Positions 18,581 to 32,169 of a stretch of DNA of 64,000 nt are shown here, piece after piece. The position numbers were made by a program, and so were the translations under genes. This stretch comes from Serripes groenlandicus (Eukaryota; Mollusca; Bivalvia; Cardiida; Cardiidae), in NCBI GenBank assembly GCA_031761405.1, contig JASEVX010000350.1:107777-171776 (forward strand). Direction: 5' to 3'. The notes below the pieces were generated by a model. That model was given only the letters and a program-made list of their open reading frames with translations, made no database searches and had not been told where the DNA came from. Position 1 is the stretch's first letter. The number at the start of each line of letters is the position of its first letter.

Positions 18581-20456
18581 CAGTCACGTTTAAACTTTAC
18601 AGCAATATAACACATTAAGGTAACTTTGGATTGATACATAGTTCGTTATGTTTGCAGGTAAACAATTGCTATGAATTTCGAATACGGAAACGTTACACAT
18701 CTAGCCCGAGAACAAACATATGTTTCCGCACAAACAGTTTTTTAAGCACCATAAATATCGATATCACGGCAGGTGTAAGTCACAGGCAACAGTTATAACA
18801 CCACCGTCGTTGTGGACACATTTTTGATCCAGCGTGAAATCGTTCAGAAGTCGATGAATATCGTGAGAGTAATATCGCATTAATTATCCGTTTCCCCCTT
18901 AGATGGATACAACGTATTTTTATTCATTTAGATGAATTCGTTTTGCGTGAATCACAAGATCCTTGTTCTAAGGCACGTTGTTACAAAACCGGAACAATGT
19001 AGATAACATTTAATATGAAATGAAGTCCCTTAAATGTACATAGCGTGTAGATAAACATCATGTGTTCGTTTTAATGTTCAACTTCAATAAAAGGGTGTAA
19101 AAGTGATCACGGCATGTGTATTTCACAGGAAACAGTTATACCACTGCGCTAACAACCCCACCGTCGTTGTGGACACATGTTATGAATAAGCGTGAGATCT
19201 TCTTAGAGCTTGTTAGATCTGTACTATCTTTTTCTCGGTGGTTAGTTATAAATAAAATATGCTGCAAGTCCAAATAGCATGGTGATTTTACATATCTCAA
19301 ACAGTACGTATCGTCGGATCAAATATATTCTGTTTCATTTCTAATAATATGTCGGGTTCCCTTATTTTGTCGAGAATATATTGTAATTTAGAGACAATCA
19401 ACTTTGAATTGGATCAAGATCCGAGTTACTCGTCGCCTGAAATACGTGACAGCTGTTTGCGTACGTTGTATCAGAACCATGTAATCGGTGGAATATGGGT
19501 TAAGAAACATGCAACCCGCACACTCTTATAACCCTTATCATGCTGCTATAATTCTCGGGTGCTGGAATAGTCGAGTTGATTTTCGATCAAAGAAATTTGA
19601 AATTAATAATTTGGTCGCAATTAGGATAATAAATGTAAATTTATTAAAACATGAAGGAATGCTAGTTGTGTAAACAAGACCTTTGGTTGGCAGTAGGGTT
19701 GATCGCTCGGCGTATGATCCAAACCAAGCCGTTGGATAGTAGGCTATACATATCAACCACTCAATCTCGCAAATTTTCTATAATATTTGTCACCAATTAG
19801 ATTCAGAAGTACTATAGTCCTCTGTCTATGCAAACAGCGTAGATCATGACGAAACGTCGAGTCGCTGATGTGACGTTTAGTTAATATTTACACTATAAGT
19901 TTGAATCCAGATCACGCCGAGTGTTTCGGAATCATATCTTGTTCCAAGCTATTTTGCAAACGGCTAATGATTTCACCTTGTATTTTTAAGCAAATCGAAT
20001 AAATATGCAAACTGACGTTGACGAAAGTTTGAGCAGGCGACGATTTTCACAATAGAAATAGGGCTGCTTAGACTTCAATTTCTCGTTGTCTCGTCCTTAT
20101 ATTGTTTTAAACATGCAGTGTGGTATCGATATTTGTCCATTATTAAAAATTACACACGTTGACGTCCAAATGCTTGTTGCCATCATTGACTTATAGGATA
20201 TTTACTTCTAAATAATGGACAGTTATCGATTAACTCTGGGAAATAAAGTACAAATATAACAATGGGCGACGTTACAGTCACGTTTATACTTTACAGCAAT
20301 ATAACACTTTAAGGTAACTTCGGATTGATACATTGTTCGTTGTGTTTGCCGGTATACATATTCTATGAATCTTAAATACGGAAACGTTATACAACTAACG
20401 CGAGAACAAACATGTATTTACGCACAGACGCTTTTTAGCACCATTAATTACGATAT

Positions 20457-22120
20457 CACGGCTTGTGAAATTCACAGGCAACACTTATTATCCGCCCCCC
20501 CCCCCTCCTTTTTTTATGCAGTGGTACATAGTGTACTTGGGGTAATGTATATTTTATAACACTGTATCAAATCACTGTTTTAATCAACGAGGTTGATCAT
20601 ATACTATACTATGAAAATCGTATGTTCCAACTATGTTAAAAAATAGTAAGCAAATATTTTGTTAAGTTTGAACAGGTATCGGACAATATTAGATAGCGAA
20701 ACGACTCCTGACTAAGTAGCAAATCGACTGTGGCGAAACGACTTAGGTGGCGAAAGTGTAAGGTAGCGAAACGCTAGGTGACGAATCAACTAGTAACCAT
20801 TTATATCACTTTCATTATGGTATATGCAAAATAATATTATGAGTGTGTTTATGAATACAGAACAACTTTTGTTTACTAATGGTTATTTTTAAAAATAATA
20901 ACAGAAAAGTTAAAATACGTGAGCGCCGTTGCACGGTGTCCAACAATGAGACATTACAAAACAGTGTAGACGCTGCCAGTTATTTCGCTTCATACGGCGT
21001 CTTATCAGTTTCTACACTTTCAGCTGCTTGAGTCAATAATATGTTTTCTTCAAATATGCCTAGTTCAGACACAATACTTTCAACATAACAACTGATTTAT
21101 ATCTACACTATTTGAAATGTCTGAAAGTTTGAAAAAATACAGAGGATTTTGTTTGTTTTTGCACGGGAACACTTTTATACTGATCTGGACACAAATAAAT
21201 TGTTTACTAACAAAAGGTTATTCTAATTGTTTGATTGTTTAAATTTGCACCATGTTAGTTTGTATAATAGAGCATTTTAATTTTCACTTTCATTAGTCTT
21301 GCTGAATTTAGTGTGATTTCAATTAAGCAAAACTTCAAGCTTGCCATATTTTGATAGCCGACAAAGGGCGGTTAATATAACTTCATCGAGACGGTCAGTG
21401 ACAATCATTTTCATATGCGTTTTTATAAGACAATTCTTTGTCTTGGCGAATAATGGTTACTTATTCACATTAATATATTCATTACATACAGAACATTTAA
21501 ACTCCAGGTCTACATAGTTTGTATTAAAATAAAACGAAGCTCTTTAGTTGTCAGTATTTAGGAAGCGAAATGTATGAGCAGAGAAACAGTCTGAATTACA
21601 AACTACTTTAGACTAGGTAGCGAACAGTCAAGGTAGCGAAAAGACCATCAATCATTTCTAACATGCGGTGCCGAGTCTTGAGATTATAATGCAAAAATAA
21701 TTATTTGATTGCATGAAAAGATAAATGTGTTATCAAATCATATCATACATACTCGCGTCCCAACCGCATTTCTGAATGTAGAACTTTAATTGTTATTTTC
21801 AATAATTTTATATGGTCATGCATCTAGGTGAAAAATCCTCAAACACCGTGACACTTATCCTATATACTCTAATATGTGTCCATAGTGACTGTATAAAGTG
21901 CATGTACACACATTGTGTCCACAGTGCAAATATGGTGTCCACAACATAGGTTATACTACTTTTACTATTTTTGCATTTTATCAGGTACTCTATGACTGTA
22001 TATGTTTTTAAGACCTACTAGTTAATAATAATGTAAACAAAGAGTCTGTACCTTTATTATTTCTGTAAGTGTCCACAAAGTAGGTTTAGGTAGGCAGTGT
22101 CCACAACCTTTCCAACTCGA

Positions 22121-22127
<7 letters not shown>
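20457..22127. repeat. Flank block F2, second copy of the 1.66-kb direct repeat
   Basis: Near-identical to 1-1655 at an offset of about 20.46 kb. It follows the diverged last satellite unit (20352-20456) and runs into a GT tract. Beyond the GT tract the two copies diverge completely: F1 continues into the inverted GTGTCCAC cluster, F2 into a TIR element. The break of homology therefore lies in the microsatellite. Confidence 0.92.
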
Positions 22128-22184
<57 letters not shown>

Positions 22185-22190
22185 GTGCGT
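22123..22190. repeat. (GT)n microsatellite
   Basis: About 30 GT units ending GCGTGTGTGCGTATGTG, directly before the left inverted repeat of the element at 22196. Confidence 0.95.
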
Positions 22191-22195
22191 ATGTG

Positions 22196-23169
22196 TTTGG
22201 TGTCAATTGGGGACATTTATATGTATACACACCTTCTAATTGGGGACACACCAATAAACGGGGACGTCCCCGTTTGTCAAATGATTAAATCTAAGTAAAA
22301 CAAGTAAAACAGGATAAAACAAGTATCTCATGGTAAAATCTCTGTGAAATAACCCATGGCCCCAATTCATCATACTAGTACGGTGCACAGATTACACTCG
22401 GAATCGGTGCTGATACACTTTTGTCCCCAATTAGCCTTAGTTTAGACAAATGACACACTCGGTCACCATTTATCCGTAGTTTAGACAAATGGCACACTCG
22501 GTCCCCATTTATCCGTAGTTTAGACAAATGACACACTCATACGCATTTACCCGTAGTTTAACGTATGTTTGTTCATTTGTATCATACAAATATATATCTG
22601 TGTTAAAGAACATCATTTGAACATAACATTTCATAATGGTATTTGATCAAATGTTTTGAGATATTATCACTTATACGTACATATTTCAAAGACGTTAATA
22701 TGCATGAACCGTCGTAGGATATTGAAAAATAGAAATAATAAAGTTGAAGTTCTTAAAAAATACGTGAAAAGGATGCATTCGTTTATGGTCTGGTAATGAT
22801 TAAGTTTGACAATTTACGTTTTTAACTAATAATAGTGCAAAGATTTGTTCTGTGTAGCTTACTACAGTCTCGTAAATATGTCATTTTACCTGATTGCATG
22901 ACATGTATTTTCCTATGATATCAATTGTCCCCCATTTCCTTCTGAAAAACAAGTGTTAAGCGTGTCCCCGGTTATGTGTTAAGAGTGTGTCCCCGGTTAG
23001 TTTGCATATATTCACATCCCTTTATATTGCTTGTACAGTCAAAGTATTATATTTCAGTCGATGTAGATATTACTCTGACCTTGTCAACGTAATTTGAGCG
23101 TCTTAGAACCAAAATTAAAGAAGTCCCCATTTCTAGTGGTTATAACACATGTCCCCATTTGACACCAAA
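22196..23169. mobile_element. 974-bp TIR element, family 2, copy 1
   Basis: The left end TTTGGTGTCAATTGGGGAC (22196-22214) is matched inverted at the right end (23149-23169) with one A/T difference. The word GGGGAC or its complement GTCCCC recurs at least nine times inside, including a palindrome GGGGACGTCCCC near 22260. There is no coding capacity, so it would be non-autonomous. Both sides are GT repeats in the same orientation. No clean target-site duplication can be read in that sequence. The superfamily is unassigned. Confidence 0.75.
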
Positions 23170-23176
23170 TACATGT

Positions 23177-23203
23177 ATGTGTGTGTGTGTGTGTGTGTGT
23201 GTG
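23177..23203. repeat. (GT)n microsatellite
   Basis: A short pure GT run directly right of the family 2 element. The corresponding run right of copy 2 is about 150 units long. Confidence 0.95.
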
Positions 23204-23520
23204 ATTACAATTTTTTTTCATGTGTACAACTATATGTATATGTAAAGTTTATATGAAGATTTGCAATGCGATTTGATTTACACTTAAGTTAATTAGTACT
23301 AGTGTGAGACCGGTATGTGAAAATATTCGAATGGGCCTTGGGCTATTTTTTTAATATAGTGATCTAAGCCGAACCGATGGTATGGCTGGATAGAGAAGAG
23401 TTTCTTCCACCACCAAATGCCAAAACAACCTAGGCTACTTTTAAACGTTTGCGAGACGGAACAAAAGTGGAATACGTACATTTGCGATCCGTTTGGGTAT
23501 CACACTGGTGTACTTTCTCC
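23204..23520. other. Unassigned sequence between element and macrosatellite
   Basis: About 320 bp that occur once in the window. No gene, RNA or repeat was recognised. The 60-codon minus frame at 23299-23481 has no recognisable motif. Confidence 0.4.
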
Positions 23521-24467
23521 TAATTGAGTGTTTGTATATATATATATGCTACTTTCCAAAATACTACAGGTTGGCGTGTTTCTTCTGCTCAAGGGTGTTT
23601 CGTGTCTGCATTTATTCATGTGTCTTTGAATTTATGCCTATCTGAATGTCTTTATGTTTATGTATGTCCGTCTATCTGTCTATGTATCTGTATGTCTATG
23701 TATGTCTATCATCGTGTGTCTATCATTGTGTATGTCTATCAGCATTTATGCATGTGTCCCTGAATGTATGTCTATCTGAGTATATGTCTATCTGTATTTA
23801 TGTCTTTGAGTTTATGTATGTATGTATGTCCGTCTATCTGTTGGTGTAGCTGTCAATCTGTCTGTATGAATGTATATTCGTATTTATGTCAATATGTATG
23901 TTTATCTATCTATCTATCTATCTATCTGTCTATGTATGTGTGTGTATGTCTATTTGTGTATGTATGTCTGTCATCGTGTGTCTATCACTATGTATGTATG
24001 TATGTATGTATGTATGTATGTATGTATGTATGTATGTATGTATGTATGTATGTATGTATGTATGTATGTATGTATGTATGTATGTATGTATGTATGTATG
24101 TATATCTGCATTTATTTATGTGTCTTTGAATGTATGCCTATCTGAATGTCTTTATGTTTATGTATGTCCGTCTATCTGTTGGTGTAAATGTGTTTGTATG
24201 TCTATCTGTCTATGTATCTGTATGTCTATTTGTCTATGTATGTCTATCATCATATACGTCTATCATCGTGTGTCTATCATTGTGTATGTCTATCAGCATG
24301 TATGCAGGTGTCCCTGAATGTATGTCTATCTGAGTATATGTCTATCTGTATTTATGTCTTTGAGTTTATGTATATATGTATGTCCGTATATCTGTTGGTG
24401 TAGCTGTCAATCTGTCTGTATGAATGTATATACGTATGTATGTCAATATGTATGTTTATATATCTAT

Positions 24468-24539
<72 letters not shown>

Positions 24540-25505
24540 ATATCTATATATCTATCTATCTGTCTATGTATGTGTATGTCTATGTCTATTTGTGTATGTA
24601 TGTCTATCACCGTGTATGTCTGTCATCGTGTGTCTATCACTATGTATACATGTATGTATATCTGCATTTATTGATGTGTCTTTGAATGTATGCCTATCTG
24701 AATTTATGTCTATCTGAGTGTATGTCTATCTGTATTTATGTCTTTATGTTTAGGTATATATGTATGCCCGTCTTTCTCTCCGTCTATCCGTTGGTGTAAC
24801 TGTTCATCTGCCTGTATGCCCGTATGCATGTCTATACGTGTGTATGTTAATCTGTCTATGCGTTTGTATGTCTATCTGTCTATGTATGTGTATGTATATA
24901 TGTCCATCATCGTGTGTCTATCATTATGTATGTCTATCACTATGTATTTATATGCATTTAGCATGTGTCTTTGAATGTAAGCCTCTCTGAATTTTCGTCC
25001 ATCTGAGTGTATGTCTATCTGTATTTTTGTCTTTATGTTTATGTATATACGTATGTCCGTCTATATCTCTGTCTACCTGTTGGTGTAACTGTCAATCTGC
25101 CTGTGTGTCTGTATGCATGAATATACGTGCGTATGTCAGTCTGTATGTTTATCTGTCTATTCTATGCGTCTGTATGCCTATATGTCTGTGTACGTGTATG
25201 TGTCCGTCTATCTCTTTGTATATATGTATGCCCGTCTTTCTCTCCGTCTATCCGTTGGTGTAACTGTTCATCTGCCTGTATGTCTATATGCATGTCAATA
25301 AGTATGTTTATGTGTCTATGCGTTTGTATGTCTATCTGTCTCTCTATATATATGTATCATCATGTATGTCTATCATCATGTATGTCTATCATTATGTATG
25401 TATATCACTATGTATGTATGTGTGTATATCTGCATGTAATCATGTGTCTTTGAATGTATGCCTATCTGCATTTATGTCTATCTGTATTTATGTTTATGTT
25501 TATGT
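23521..25505. repeat. GTAT/GTCTATC-rich macrosatellite
   Basis: This is not a simple microsatellite. A longer word near TTGGTGTAACTGTCAATCTG returns near 23839, 24177, 24393, 24790, 25078 and 25253, with GTCTATC and TATG runs between. It includes pure (TATG)n at about 23988-24105 and (TATC)n at about 24466-24560. The same complex unit is found at 32640-34945. The many 60-150 codon plus-strand frames rich in Cys, Val, Tyr and Ser arise because these tetramers lack stop codons. Confidence 0.85.
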
Positions 25506-25507
25506 AT

Positions 25508-25510
25508 ATA

Positions 25511-25581
<71 letters not shown>

Positions 25582-25591
25582 ATGTCTGTCT

Positions 25592-25625
<34 letters not shown>

Positions 25626-25671
25626 CCGTCTGTCTGTCTGTCCGTCTGTCCGTCTGTCTGTCTGTCTGTCT
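25508..25671. repeat. (GTCT)n microsatellite
   Basis: About 40 GTCT units with a few CCGT and TATG variants, passing into a short GT run before the second family 2 element. Confidence 0.97.
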
Positions 25672-25714
25672 ATATATGTGTGTGTGTGTGTGTGTGCGCG
25701 TGTGTGCGTATGTG

Positions 25715-26688
25715 TTTGGTGTCAATTGGGGACATTTATATGTATACACACCTTCTAATTGGGGACACACCAATAAACGGGGACGTCCCCGTTTGTCAAA
25801 TGATTAAATCTAAGTAAAACAAGTAAAACAGGATAAAACAAGTATCTCATGGTAAAATCTCTGTGAAATAACCCATGGCCCCAATTCATCATACTAGTAC
25901 GGTGCACAGATTACACTCGGAATCGGTGCTGATACACTTTTGTCCCCAATTAGCCTTAGTTTAGACAAATGACACACTCGGTCACCATTTATCCGTAGTT
26001 TAGACAAATGGCACACTCGGTCCCCATTTATCCGTAGTTTAGACAAATGACACACTCATACGCATTTACCCGTAGTTTAACGTATGTTTGTTCATTTGTA
26101 TCATACAAATATATATCTGTGTTAAAGAACATCATTTGAACATAACATTTCATAATGGTATTTGATCAAATGTTTTGAGTTATTATAACTTATACGTACA
26201 TATTTCAAAGACGTTAATATGCATGAACCGTCGTAGGATATTGAAAAATAGAAATAATAAAGTTGAAGTTCTTAAAAAATACGTGAAAAGGATGCATTCG
26301 TTTATGGTCTGGTAATGATTAAGTTTGACAATTTACGTTTTTAACTAATAATAGTGCAAAGATTTGTTCTGTGTAGCTTACTACAGTCTCGTAAATATGT
26401 CATTTTACCTGATTGCATGACATGTATTTTCCTATGATATCAATTGTCCCCCATTTCCTTCTGAAAAACAAGTGTTAAGCGTGTCCCCGGTTATGTGTTA
26501 AGAGTGTGTCCCCGGTTAGTTTGCATATATTCACATCCCTTTATATTGCTTGTACAGTCAAAGTATTATATTTCAGTCGATGTAGATATTACTCTGACCT
26601 TGTCAACGTAATTTGAGCGTCTTAGAACCAAAATTAAAGAAGTCCCCATTTCTAGTGGTTATAACACATGTCCCCATTTGACACCAAA
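25715..26688. mobile_element. 974-bp TIR element, family 2, copy 2
   Basis: Matches 22196-23169 at a constant offset of 3519 bp with no indels. The few differences seen lie around 26178 (TTATTATAACTT against ATATTATCACTT). The identical flanking bases GCGTATGTG on the left and TACATGTATGTG on the right are shared with copy 1. Either those bases and the GT tails belong to the element, or the two copies arose by local duplication. Confidence 0.78.
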
Positions 26689-26692
26689 TACA

Positions 26693-27010
<318 letters not shown>

Positions 27011-27013
27011 CGT

Positions 27014-28215
27014 TGGTATACCCTACTCACCGAGGTAGGTCATAGAAGTACACAACCACTGACCGAGGTACCAAAAACTACCGAGGTATTTTTTCCATTA
27101 CCTCGGTGTGTTTACCTCTAAAGTAGCGCAGAATGCTCGTCTATGTTTATATCTTTAAAAATGTACGATACCTCGGTGTTTCGATTTTGAGCGTGTAAGG
27201 GTGCTGTGTGTGACCCCACACACCTCGTCCCGATATTCTACTTAAACTCAGGGGTGCGCATGCGCAGTATATCAGAAAATGCACACAGCAAGTGGCAGGG
27301 TCCCCACTTCATGAAGTATGTACTTTTTTTGTGATTTTGATCATGGAAACACATGGATGTGTAGCAATTGCTGATGTAAAATATGTTAATGAGTTTGAAC
27401 AGCTTCGCTTCTTTGCATACACGAATGAATTACAATTCTTGCCAAAGGTATAAAGCTATGGTTTGAAGACGTTTCGAATGAGCTACTTGAATGTATATAA
27501 ATAAAGATATCAATCGTTTTCCACAGTTTTAAAGGCTATTGCCACCTATAACCATTAACGACCTGCTTAACACTTGTAACAAATCCCAATATAATGTTTA
27601 TGTGATACGAACTATTTCAAGTTTAAACGAGTTGCTTTTTAGATTATAAAGTGAAATTTTACCCATACCCGACTCGAAATAACAGTTAAATATTCTTGAA
27701 CTGTCTCCGTGAGTAACCACAATATAGGACTCAGTTGTGATATTCAAGGATAATGACAAACAAGTTAACTACTCGTTTCTAGAGCTCTGGGCAACAAACG
27801 GGTTAAGTAATTTAACTTATTAAACACATGAGATACACAAAGCTGATGTCTTTGTCTCCTATTAAATTCCTCCGTTTGTCAACAATGTGTTTACTGCGTG
27901 TCCCATACCGATGTTGCTGTGTATCCCATACCGATGTTGCTGTGTGTCCATGGTTGTTGCTGTGTGTCCCATACCGATGTTGCTGTGTGTCCCATACCGA
28001 GGTTGAGTGTGTCCCATACTGAGGTTGTTACCTCGGTGTGTTTACCTTGTACTGGTTTGCAAACAATTATACTACCCCAATTTGCTTATGATAAATGACA
28101 TTCAGGACCAATTATTTATGCTATTACATTTGTCTTATATTTGAAACATGTCGAATGAGCATAGACCTCGGTGTGTTTGTGTGGAATTATATACCTCAGT
28201 GTATTGGGTATACCA
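27014..28215. mobile_element. 1.2-kb TIR element, family 3, copy 1
   Basis: The left end TGGTATACCCTACTCACCG (from 27014) is matched inverted at the right end, 28190-28215 (TGGTATACCCAATACACTG on the minus strand). The word ACCGAGGTA or its complement TACCTCGG recurs near both ends (27030, 27062, 27080, 27102, 27170, 28026 and 28166). GTATGTGTGTGCG is present on both flanks (about 27000-27012 and 28216-28228) and could be a 13-bp target duplication, but the context is GT-rich. There is no coding capacity. Confidence 0.7.
27897..28032. repeat. 26-bp tandem repeats inside family 3 element
   Basis: About five imperfect units reading TGTGTCCCATACCGATGTTG, changing at the end into CCCATACCGAGGTTG and then TTACCTCGG. 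The word ACCGATG grades into the subterminal ACCGAGG motif, so this internal array may have grown from it. Copy 2 has about six units at 36070-36230. Confidence 0.75.
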
Positions 28216-28325
28216 GTATGTGTGTGCGGGGGTGGGGGGCGTGTATGCGTGCGCATGCGTGCGTGCGTGGGTGTGTGTGATTGTGAGTGTATGCGTGCGC
28301 ATGCGTGCGTGGGTGCGTGTGATTT
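28216..28325. repeat. GT/GCGT-rich low-complexity tract
   Basis: Includes poly-G and two near-identical blocks with TGCGTGCGCATGCGTGCG, a palindromic word able to fold on itself. Confidence 0.8.
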
Positions 28326-28815
28326 TAACAGTCGTCAGCCGCATAGGGTGTCACATTACATGTTGTCTTCGTGGACAATTTGTCTTCAGGATAATTTGCA
28401 CATTGCCATTTTCAATCATCGGTTGCTATTGCATTTATTGCAGTAAGAACTTCTAGAACTTTAGCCCATTTAGTTGCTTGTGGTTCCGTCGTCTGCTGCA
28501 TAAACGTTTTGTCTTTGTCATATCAATAGTTATACCATTTGTAAATGGCCAATTTTATCTGGATCTATACTGTTCAGGAATGCGAACGCCGTTCAAATAG
28601 GCTCAAATGCGGAATGCACTCTTGATTACCAAATTCTTCAAATATATCATTTACGATATGTATGGGCTTTGTACAAATATAAATATAATAACATAGTGTT
28701 TACACCAAATGAAGAATGTCAAGGACGTTCGGAAATCGGTGGGCTAAAAAGATGTTTGTGAGATCTACCATCTTGTAACCTCCAGTTGTTTTCACTTAAC
28801 CCTTTCCCTTCTACC
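28326..28815. other. Unassigned AT-rich sequence
   Basis: No gene, RNA or repeat recognised. The frames covering its left end read mostly through the GT-rich tract. Confidence 0.4.
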
Positions 28816-28817
28816 TA

Positions 28818-29000
28818 TTCGATAGCTTACTGGTTAAGATATTCGATTCGGGAGTGGCAGGTCTAAGGTTCGAAACCAAGTGGTGACAGTGAGGTCCGTT
28901 CTGGAAAGGTCGATTGGGTAGCCGCCGACTAGTTACAAAATGGTACCAAAAGCCTGTCTGCGTGGTGCCTGGAAAAATTAAGACACGGGAAGTTAAAATG
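28818..29000 (+). mobile_element. tRNA-derived SINE fragment
   Basis: The head contains an A-box-like TAGCTTACTGGTTAAG and, 30-40 bp on, a perfect B-box GGTTCGAAACC. This is the RNA polymerase III internal promoter layout of tRNA-derived SINEs. The body downstream (GGTACCAAAAGCCTG...) is unrecognised, and no (AATC)n tail is seen. It could also be a tRNA pseudogene with unrelated 3' DNA. Confidence 0.55.
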
Positions 29001-30265
29001 TTCAGGACAAAGGTATCTCATAATTTGAAAATGACTGGACTTTTTTTTCAAGCAGGCTTTTCCAGTAATCTCGTGCTTGATTGATGACTAGTTCAAATTC
29101 TGATTTGCAAATGTTTTAAACGTCTGATACATCTTAATGATAAATCAGCGGGAATGTCGCTAAAAAGAAACACGTTTCATACGTTTGGAGATAACACTTT
29201 TGCAAATAGAGGAAATGTTCAATCCAAGCAATTTCTCCTCTCTCACCAACTTCCAAATGTTTCCCGAACTTAAAAAAGTCGTCTACTGAAGACACGCTTG
29301 AAGTAAAATAAGCCCTATGTAATAAGTAAGACGAAAAGTACGTACGTATTTACCTATAAACCAATGAATACCGTATAAAACAACGACTTGCTTCTAAGAA
29401 AAAATAATCATTTCACATTTATCATTCTCATGAACCTACCTTCAATAAACGGTTTCTACGAAAAGAACTGCAGCTAATAAGGATAATGATACAGGTGCAA
29501 TATGCTCCAAAAGCCAACCCAGCGATTTTTTTTTTTAAATTTAGGTTTTCTATGAAAACAATTACAGTTAATACGAATAATGACAAAGGTTTAATAGGCA
29601 AAATTAGTGTAAGGTGCATATAATGCGCGCCACTGTAAAAGATACTCCGACGGGCCCTCCTGACGAAACCAAATCAATCCTCAACAAAGGTTCAGATCAG
29701 CCTGTGTACTCACAAACAGATACGTTACGTTCGAAACAGACAATCGACGGAATTTACGATAACTTTATAAGATTGAACCTGATTACCGATCTTACCGAAA
29801 GTCACAGTTATAATTATAATTTATAACAGATTTTCCCGTGCCTAGGCACACGCAGTCTATTTATACTGTATTATGAACCGCGTCAGGCGACTTGGGACCT
29901 TATGACATTCCGACGTGGGATCCTTTTAGATCACATTGGCATACAGCTAGTGGGTCTAGGCGTTTTATCAAACGTTACATTAATTAAATCTTTGTCATAA
30001 TGTGAAGCCTCTGCAGCATACGACTTTTGAAAACATTTTGACAAAAGAAGAAATTACTATTTGCCACAATGATTTCAACTGTATTCTAAAAATAAACGTT
30101 TATAGAAAGAGACTTTACAATTTGTTCACCACATGTTTTCAGCTACAGGATTGTTGTATGTGGGAAAGGTTGTATGTTTATATAACATTTTGGCCAAAAG
30201 TGAAGTCACTGGTGAGACTGTGCACTAAGAGCCAAAATCACAAGACACGGCTGACGTGTGTTTAA
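29001..30265. other. Unassigned sequence with a 46-bp duplication
   Basis: No convincing gene. A 46-bp segment at 29451-29497 (GGTTTCTACGAAAAGAACTG...) is repeated with substitutions at 29547-29592. The frames at 29614-29826 and 30002-30265 have no recognisable domain, and the second overlaps a dispersed AT-rich motif (see 30270-31785). Confidence 0.45.
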
Positions 30266-30269
30266 CATA

Positions 30270-31785
30270 TTATTACATAGATGAAATAACATAGAGATTG
30301 AGTTACAGGATGTGTTTATGTCCTTGGCAGCAGGTGCTGTTTGTCCCTTTCCATTATACTATCCACAACTGACGTGTCTACAGCAGACGGGTGTGAAACA
30401 TATCTGTACATGAAAACATTATTTCCTAATCAAGTTGAAATATTGTGGGAAAAGGAGACCTTGCTCGTTTTGAGCAATTTCATCTTTTGTCACATTGTTT
30501 TCAATTGTCGTCTTCTGCAAAGGCGTAAGCAAGCGTTTGTATGTGGAAAAGGATTAAAGCCGTGATAATGTTCTAGTAATGGTCATTTTCTTAGAATGCT
30601 GGTATGTTTCACGCTCGGATCCGTTTCGTGGACATGATTATGGTAACTTTCTTTTTGTTCCAATATGTTCCAATATGCTGCCGATACCTGAACAACGTCT
30701 GCATTTAAGAAAGCTAGTGCCATATAAGATGGAAGAAATTACATAGAGACTGGGTTGTATGATGTATCAATAACAACGTCTACATTTAAGAAAGCCAGAT
30801 CCATATAAGATAGAAGAAATTACATAGAGACTGGGTTATATGATGTATCCTGAACAACGTCTACATTTAAGAAAGCCATAGCCATATAAGATTGAAGAAA
30901 TTACATAGAGACTGGGTTATGTGATGTATCCTTGACAGACTGATGTTATTTTAACCTTTCCCACACACAACACATCTGCAGCAGATGACCATGCAATGTT
31001 TTCAAAAATCTTCTGCTGCAGAGGCGTCAGAGGGCGTTTGAGTGTGGGGGAGAGTTACCCCGTACCTTTATATAGTGGACAATTGACGTGTCTACTACAG
31101 GCGGTATTATCAAACGAGTGTGGGGGAAAACACGAGATATTGCTGTAGATGAACAAGTTCTCCTTAATCCACGATGGTGTCACGTCTGTATAAAAACATT
31201 TCTTCAATGCATCCAGATAATTATATCCAGTTAAACCTAAGGTGTGTATTAAGTTACTGAACATTAAAATACCTTTTTTGTCTTTTTTTGTCATAAAATA
31301 CCTTTTTGTCATTCTGAATTAAATCCGTGAAATAATAATATTGGAGAACGTTGTTAACTTAACATTTACAGAGTCCGTTTTCTTAAATTATAGTTTCTCT
31401 AGTCTAGATTATGTAGAATATTTCTCTTGTGTCTACCGTTTCCAAATGTCGTCTACTGCAGATGCCTATATCCCTTGGCTACTACGTACAGGCTTTACGA
31501 ATGATATAAAAGCTGCTAATTTGTGTGAAATCGTATCACCAACCACTGGTCCATGTTTTCTACATTTAATTTACCCTTTCCCGCATATAGACGCTTTCTG
31601 GCGCCTCTGCAGCAGTTTTGTTGCAAATGGAAAAACTGCTGAAACTGAGCAGTTTTTGTCACAATGTTTTAAACTCTATTCAATAATCAAACTATCTTTG
31701 CTGGAGATTTACCATATTGTAAGCGCGATGTTTTCGACGTCATCTTTCGTAGATTTCTTGTATATTCAAATAAGTTGAATATTTA
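30270..31785. repeat. Cluster of dispersed CTGCAGCAGAC / TTTCCCACA motifs
   Basis: Several degenerate copies of a repeat combine CCCTTTCC(C)ACA, a TCTGCAGCAGA or TCTGCTGCAGA word, and a CACAATGTTTT or GTGTGGGAAAA word (about 30340-30400, 30490-30560, 30955-31045, 31085-31135, 31440-31470 and 31570-31680). More copies lie at 37310-37430 and 37790-37870. The 145-codon frame at 31341-31778 runs through these copies and is not believed to be a gene. Confidence 0.5.
30683..30945. repeat. Three 81-bp tandem repeats
   Basis: Three units of about 81 bp, each with AACAACGTCTACATTTAAGA, ATATAAGATGGAAGAAATTA and CATAGAGACTGGGTTATATG. A degenerate relative of the second half occurs near 30278-30325. Confidence 0.85.
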
Positions 31786-32125
31786 AAGGCTGCTGTGTGT
31801 CACAGCGGCAGCGCTCCAGATCCGAGGGATATTCTTGTCCTCAAATCAAGAGGTTTTAAGTTTTAATCCAGGATTAACTTGAGCTAACTCCATTCCATAT
31901 AGCAATTAGAAATCCATTTGCTGATAGGTATCATTCTTATTCACCATTTATCTTAAATAGTTACCCCCTTCCAAGATGTAACAAAATTGCAGCAAACACC
32001 TTTGAATCCAATTTAGCATTAAAATGGGAAACTTATGTAAATAAAAATATATTTACTATATAGACTTGAAAACAGTGTGGAAATGCACCACAATGTTTCC
32101 AAAGGTCGTTCGTGACATCGATTTG

Positions 32126-32130
<5 letters not shown>
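31786..32130. other. Possible tRNA-like SINE remnant and unassigned sequence
   Basis: 31795-31885 resembles a tRNA-like head (CACAGCGGCAGCGCTCC, then GTTTTAATCCAGG as a weak B-box). It is too degenerate to be sure. The rest shows nothing. Confidence 0.25.

Positions 32131-32169
<39 letters not shown>

Noticed and set aside
23524..25817. Cys/Val/Tyr/Ser-rich frames up to 156 codons (also 32587-35417)
   Set aside because: GTAT, GTCT and GTCTATC repeats have no stops in several frames at once; overlapping frames of the same look on the same strand argue against coding.
31341..31778. 145-codon frame as a gene
   Set aside because: It crosses several copies of the dispersed CTGCAGCAGAC motif and has no domain or splice context.
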